Positions 59,782 through 64,000 of a stretch of DNA of 64,000 bases are shown here, piece by piece. Under the pieces are notes generated by a model. It saw nothing but the letters and a program-made list of their open reading frames with translations, did no database searches and was not told the origin of the DNA. How positions within the stretch are numbered: position 1 is the first letter of the stretch; every line of letters begins with the position of its first letter. Location of the stretch: contig RCSZ01000007.1 of the NCBI GenBank assembly GCA_014898425.1, positions 1,178,001 to 1,242,000 on the forward strand, given 5' to 3'. The DNA is from Botryotinia globosa. Taxonomy: Eukaryota > Ascomycota > Leotiomycetes > Helotiales > Sclerotiniaceae. Made by a program: the position numbers and the translations under genes.

Positions 59782-60635
59782 ATACCGGAAAAATAACACT
59801 CAGAAGAGTGTACTGAGGGCTGCGCGGCTTGTGGAGTGTGGTTTGAAGGGTGCAATCTCGGAGGGGCCATAGGCTCTCTCTAACCACCCTCGAAGCCAGA
59901 TGGCGTCGAATACCACAAAAATGAATACTAGAGGCCAAGATCGGATGTTTTCCAATGCAATACGACACAAATCCTCTATGGAAATCCCGCTCGAGTGTGC
60001 TTGAATGGGAAGTTCTTCCTATATTCCAAGGATGATGTGTACAACTTTTCGTTTCATCGAAATGTTCTGGGAAGCACAAATGTTCAAGAAATTGGAGTCT
60101 GAAGTTTCGCTTCCAATTGATCTCACAGTTCACTTGCTGTGATGTCTCTGTGCATATATGAAGTGTCAATTATGTTCTATATAGTTCTGTCAAGTACATA
60201 TATGACACGAAAGGCTTCCTTATAGTAGAATTGAAGCACAGTTCTTATTTCAAATAGCGAAGTACTGCTCGTCTCAAGTGACAACTGAACTCTATGCCTA
60301 AAACCTCCATTAGAATTATGCTTCCCAATATACAAGGTTATTATATTAACCCACCAAAGCCGGATTGATCTAGCCCTATAACACTTTTCGATGCCTCAGA
60401 TGTGACAATCGCCCAAACGCTCTTGTAGGTCATTTTGATATGCAACGTGTGCGGTTCACTAAGGTCATCGCGGCCTTCAAGCTCCTGAGTGCAATCCAAA
60501 TGATTGCGACGTCAACACGCAGCTGCTAAGGCGTCATGGTCCTCGAGATATAGAAGCTTGAAGCCCGTGTTGCACGAAATTCGTGTGTGAGACGTTATTT
60601 CTTCCGGGTCAGGAAGTCATTCCAGTCATTCCGAT
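59782..60635. other. Convergent spacer, no gene recognised
   Basis: About 850 bp between two convergent genes. A minus-strand frame of 137 codons (59756-60169) overlaps the end of the methyltransferase gene and resembles nothing I know. No repeats. Confidence 0.45.
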
Positions 60636-61323
60636 TTAGTCCATTCGGTATTTCCTCCCATTCTTCTTGTTCTTGTTGTTCCCAACATTGCTAGGTTCGC
60701 TGAGGCCAGCGCGTCTTAATCTCCCCAAGAACTTTTCATCCTTCAATTCTTCTTTCGATACCATGAAAATTGCCCTATAAATCGGTCCTATATCATGAGG
60801 ACCACATGGTCGTGCATCACCACTTGCCTTCCGTTTTTCAAAAAATGAGTGAAAACAGGATTTAATTGCCGTTTCGACAGTCATTTCCTTGGTGGTCTCA
60901 TCTTCGGAGACTGGAGTGTCTGGGCTTACATGATGCTCCAAGTCTCCCTCAAACTCGAGCTCTTCAAACTCCGGTATTTCAGTCAAGATTGGTGAAGACA
61001 CTATCGTACCTTTGATCCGAGAAGCTTCCTCCAACGTAAAATAAGGTCCACTGATATAGAGTTCATCAGTTGTAATCTGAGTTCGTGCCTGGGCTGCGTG
61101 ATCGTTGGCGATGTTGTGCAGGTCGTGGAGGAGAACACGAATCTATTGGCCAATTAGAAATCTTCGGTGGTTGAAGACGACAAGGAGCAAGGGACAGGGG
61201 ATCAGGAAAACCCATTTTATACCAAAGATCATGATCTGCTTGAAGATCTGACATGTAGTGTGTAGAAGCACTCACGTGCTCTGAAACAAAGCTATTCATC
61301 AATTGACTTTTCTTCTTGCTCAT
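60636..61323 (-). CDS. Hypothetical protein, function unknown
   Basis: I do not recognise this protein. Exons 61323-61276 and 61142-60636 join in frame (SFVSEHIRVLLHDLHNIAN across the junction) to give 184 residues. The N-terminal half looks helical (HDLHNIANDHAAQARTQITT), the middle is acidic (EFEELEFEGDLEHH) and the C-terminus is basic (NNKNKKNGRKYRMD). No membrane segment or signal peptide. An in-frame ATG at 61395 would add 24 residues; the later one is chosen because the extension is unlike the rest. Clean donor (GTGAGT) and acceptor (AATAG) plus a consistent frame suggest a real gene. It shares about 510 bp of promoter with MED10. Confidence 0.6.
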
Positions 61324-61831
61324 GTTTGGTATACTCGCTCCGACTGTCTTGAGTTTGAAATAATATTTATATGTGGATGTGTGGCAAGAAGTCATTGTGA
61401 ATAGACTAGTGGATGGGCTAATGAGATTGTTGTAGTAGTTCTCAGCGAACTACCGACATGTTCACCGGGAGTAGAATCGTAACAAAGCTCACCGGGGAAC
61501 TTCCTACAATCATCCCATATTCTTTTCTCGAGAGTAAATTTCTTCTTGCATATAACTCTGAGCTCATACGATTGTCATTCGATTTTAAAATGGGAATACT
61601 CTATATACTATTGAGTTGACAATAAATTACTGGTAAGGCTAGGCTAGCGCTTACTCTTTGGGATCGGTGGTACTGATATAATAGAAGCCTTGCATGCAGG
61701 GCTGACAGCCTTGTCAGCAATATTACATAATCTCTTCTAGATGGGCATCTATCAATGAACTCGTCGACTCTCAACCACAAGCAATAGTTTCTCCAAACAT
61801 TTGAAGTTCCTATATCAAATCCCTCTCAAAA
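61324..61831. promoter_or_regulatory. Divergent promoter, unknown gene / MED10
   Basis: 508 bp between two divergent starts. A+T-rich in the middle. No motif assigned. Confidence 0.4.
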
Positions 61832-62371
61832 ATGGCGCCAGTAAATAATGACGATCACAATGTCGTTACGAGTAAATTTTCATAATCCACATCCTCTACG
61901 ATTACCATACTAACACTTACAGATGAAATCAAGAATGTTATCCAAGACTTGTATGAAATCATGATACAAACGCATAATTACGACAGCGTTGGACGACCAA
62001 CTCGTGATATTCTTGAGAAGTCTCTCCTCCAACTCTCAACTTCTCTCCAAATCGTTTCTCATGCCACGGTTCCCGCTGGGCCTCCGACCGGGAAACCCCA
62101 ATTTGATAGGGTTGCAGGAAAGGCCACGGATCTCGCATATGTTCCACAGGATGTGATACATTACATAGATAATGGGCGGAATCCAGACATTTACACGAGA
62201 GAATTTGTGGAGGCAGCGAGAAAAAACAATCAGCTGATGAGGGGTAAGATGCAAGCGTTTGGAGATTTCAGGGATGTACTTGCCGGAGAGATGGAAAAGG
62301 TGTTTCCAGAACTGGAGGATGATATTAGGATGGTTGTAGAATATACTACCGATGATAAGGAGAAAAAATAA
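61832..62371 (+). CDS. NUT2: Mediator complex subunit 10
   Basis: Med10 is an essential middle-module subunit of Mediator, linking activators to RNA polymerase II. Exons: 61832-61871 and 61923-62371, giving 162 residues, within the family range. The N-terminal helix reads NEIKNVIQDLYEIMIQTHNY after the intron, and the most conserved Med10 stretch is present: VPQDVIHYIDNGRNPDIYTR followed by EFVEAARKNNQLMRGKMQAF and FRDVLAGEM. The intron sits in codon 14 and has a GTAAAT donor and TACAG acceptor. The C-terminus ends in a short Lys/Glu tail. Confidence 0.95.
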
Positions 62372-63299
62372 GTGGGCGCTGTGCGCTACACCGCATGATG
62401 AGAATAGGTTGTGAGGATCTGGGAGAGCGACGGGAAGGTGGGAAATGGAAACAAATCATATCTGCAGAGTGAAACAACGGGGAGAAGGGTGTTTATCGGA
62501 GAGGGCAGGTTTCTTGCCGGGTGAATAGAGTTCCTATGAATTAGGATAATAGGCTTATGGGGCATTCAAGGGCTGGATTCGCATGGAGTTCCGGAAAATA
62601 CAAATGTGGGACTTTGGAGTCATGGGCAATCGAACGAATGGAAAATGATACCAACCCAATGGTACTCAGGACCAAAGGAGTATCGGTACAAGTACCGATC
62701 GGCTAGAAAGAATAATCATGCCACAGATGACATCATTCAGGTAGCTCATCTCATTTACTCATTTTCTGATATCACAATTCATTAGTGGGACGAAAACAGA
62801 AATGTGTATGCAAATCATGGGAGTAATCATTTTTTTGATTTTGATTGACTTTTCTTTTCTGTAGGTAGGATACAGGGTACAGATAGAAAGCAATTCCAGG
62901 CACATATCTCTTTATCGATGATGCAATAAACGCCCCCAAATTAAAAAAAAATAGACAAGCAACAACGAGGAAATACCTATGCTGCCGTCCATATAGCAGA
63001 GTTTCTCCTTCACGCCAAACCAACATCCCATATCGCTCAACACAGAAGAGCTCTGAAGCTTGCATGTAAAAAATGGCAGCAGAAAAAAAGACTCTCAGGA
63101 AATCCATCCCCATGCATGCTGTCTCCCAAAAACACTTGGATCCCTAATATAACTCCAATCTCCGAATCTCCTATCTCCAAACCAACCTTTTGTACTCAGT
63201 CCTTTTGCAAGGCCCCCCATAAATAAAGCAGAACATGATATAAGATATAATTCCCAAGCCCAAGCCCAAATCCAGAATGTAAATTTTATAAACTCTCCC
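62372..63299. other. Convergent spacer, no gene recognised
   Basis: About 930 bp between the MED10 stop and the end of the aminotransferase on the opposite strand. Open frames in it are short and lack similarity I recognise. Confidence 0.5.
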
Positions 63300-64000
63300 T
63301 CATAGATTCTCAAAAACAGTTTCAATGACATCCGCCGCAACCCTCACAATATATTCAATATCCTCTTTCGTAACCAAGTAGTTCGGCGACAACATGACGT
63401 GATCTCCACACATGCCATCTACTGTGCCTGTCCCAGGATATATTGTCATATTATATGGGTGTGAGATGGCTAGATCGTGTATCTTTTGCGCAATGCTCAG
63501 TTTGGGTTCGAAAGCTACTTTGCTCTTTTTGTCTTTCACAAATTCAATGCCCCAGAAAAGTCCTCTTCCACGGATATCTCCCACGTTGGGATGGTCGGAA
63601 AGATATTGTTTGAGAAGTTTGCCGAGGTATGCACCTTGTGTGCGGACATTATCGAGGACGTCATGCTGACGGATGATACGTTGGACTTCTAGGGCAGCAG
63701 CGGCTTGAACAGGCATTCCTTGGTATGTTTGTCCGTGGATAAACTGTCCAGTACCGTTGTAGAGAACATTGACGACTTTTTGCGAAATCAGTACGCCGGC
63801 AACCGGTTGGTAGCCGCCGCCGAGTCCTTTCCCAATAGTTTGGAGATCGGGAACGACGTTTTCGGATTGCCATGCGTGCAGAGTTCCGGTGCGACCCATG
63901 CCACACATGACTTCGTCGAGGATGAATAGCGCGCCGTGGCGATGGCATACGTCGCGCATCGCTTTCAGGTAGCCGGGGAGGGCAGCGACGCAGCCGAGCG
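63300..64000 (-). CDS. Class III (omega) aminotransferase, C-terminal part
   Basis: PLP-dependent transaminase of the acetylornithine/omega-amino-acid group; the gene runs off the window edge, so the N-terminus is missing. The visible 233 residues begin LGCVAALPGYLKAMRDVCHR and include ALFILDEVMCGMGRTGT (the Asp that holds the PLP nitrogen, in LDEV), the PLP lysine in TIGKGLGGGYQPVAGVLIS, GQTYQGMPVQAAAALEVQRI, and RGRGLFWGIEFVKDKKS. It ends with VMLSPNYLVTKEDIEYIV and a stop at 63300. No intron is visible in this part. Amino donor and acceptor cannot be inferred. Confidence 0.93.
   Translation of the reverse strand, partial: LGCVAALPGYLKAMRDVCHRHGALFILDEVMCGMGRTGTLHAWQSENVVPDLQTIGKGLGGGYQPVAGVLISQKVVNVLYNGTGQFIHGQTYQGMPVQAAAALEVQRIIRQHDVLDNVRTQGAYLGKLLKQYLSDHPNVGDIRGRGLFWGIEFVKDKKSKVAFEPKLSIAQKIHDLAISHPYNMTIYPGTGTVDGMCGDHVMLSPNYLVTKEDIEYIVRVAADVIETVFENL

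Noticed and set aside
59298..59870. 190-codon antisense frame over the EFM4-like gene
   Set aside because: It is a shadow of the Glu/Lys-rich methyltransferase sequence, giving Ser/Phe/Pro-rich noise.
1..64000. tRNA genes, CRISPR arrays, intact transposons or telomere repeats
   Set aside because: I looked for T-loop-like GTTCGA words in cloverleaf context, regularly spaced repeats, terminal inverted repeats and TTAGGG arrays on both strands and found none that held up.

Overview
The window reads as nuclear DNA of a filamentous ascomycete. Its genes are split by many short introns (about 46-156 bp, mostly GTAAGT/GTATGT-type donors), lie on both strands with long A+T-rich spacers, and encode standard fungal housekeeping proteins. 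Gene style and protein sequence suggest a leotiomycete of the Botrytis/Sclerotinia group; that placement is inference. I see no tRNA, rRNA, CRISPR array, intact transposon or prokaryotic operon.

Layout. 1-6278: A+T-rich edge and a long gene-poor stretch ending in an unusual ATG-free leader. 6279-8707 (+): Ste12 transcription factor. 11056-12349 (-): zinc alcohol dehydrogenase of the ADH6/cinnamyl type. 13998-17679 (-): PHD-finger histone reader like Nto1. 19815-21997 (+): MFS sugar transporter. 22354-24042 (-): Gpc1-like acyltransferase. 25087-29072 (+): cohesin Smc1. 29615-30296 (-): small TMEM205-like membrane protein. 30662-33149 (+): Ku80. 33659-35921 (-): choline/GABA-type permease. 36366-39013 (-): anaphase-promoting complex Apc4. 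39434-41192 (-): COPI delta. 41762-44736 (+): very acidic conserved protein of unknown role. 47190-48773 (+): NIPA magnesium transporter. 49283-50158 (-): ribosomal protein S3. 50642-53075 (+): myotubularin phosphatase Ymr1. 53456-55407 (-): phenylalanyl-tRNA synthetase beta. 56070-58304 (+): PP2A scaffold subunit. 58741-59781 (+): Efm4-type methyltransferase. 60636-61323 (-): unknown small protein. 61832-62371 (+): Mediator Med10. 63300 to the window end (-): class III aminotransferase, cut by the edge.

The genes do not form one pathway. Several are paired head to head over short shared promoters (TMEM205-like/Ku80, COPI delta/acidic protein, S3/Ymr1, FRS1/PP2A-A, unknown/Med10). I rebuilt all exon structures by hand from reading frame, splice consensus and family similarity, and each model closes in frame.

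I found no new multi-gene system. The most interesting signals concern RNA: a roughly 1.6 kb leader before STE12 with no ATG on the coding strand but about 30 CATs; a frame-neutral 84-nt exon in STE12 whose skipping would fuse two zinc fingers into one complete finger; a GC-AG intron in the Ste12 DNA-binding domain; a COPI delta first coding exon that is only the ATG; and a stop-free 96-nt intron in the acidic protein.
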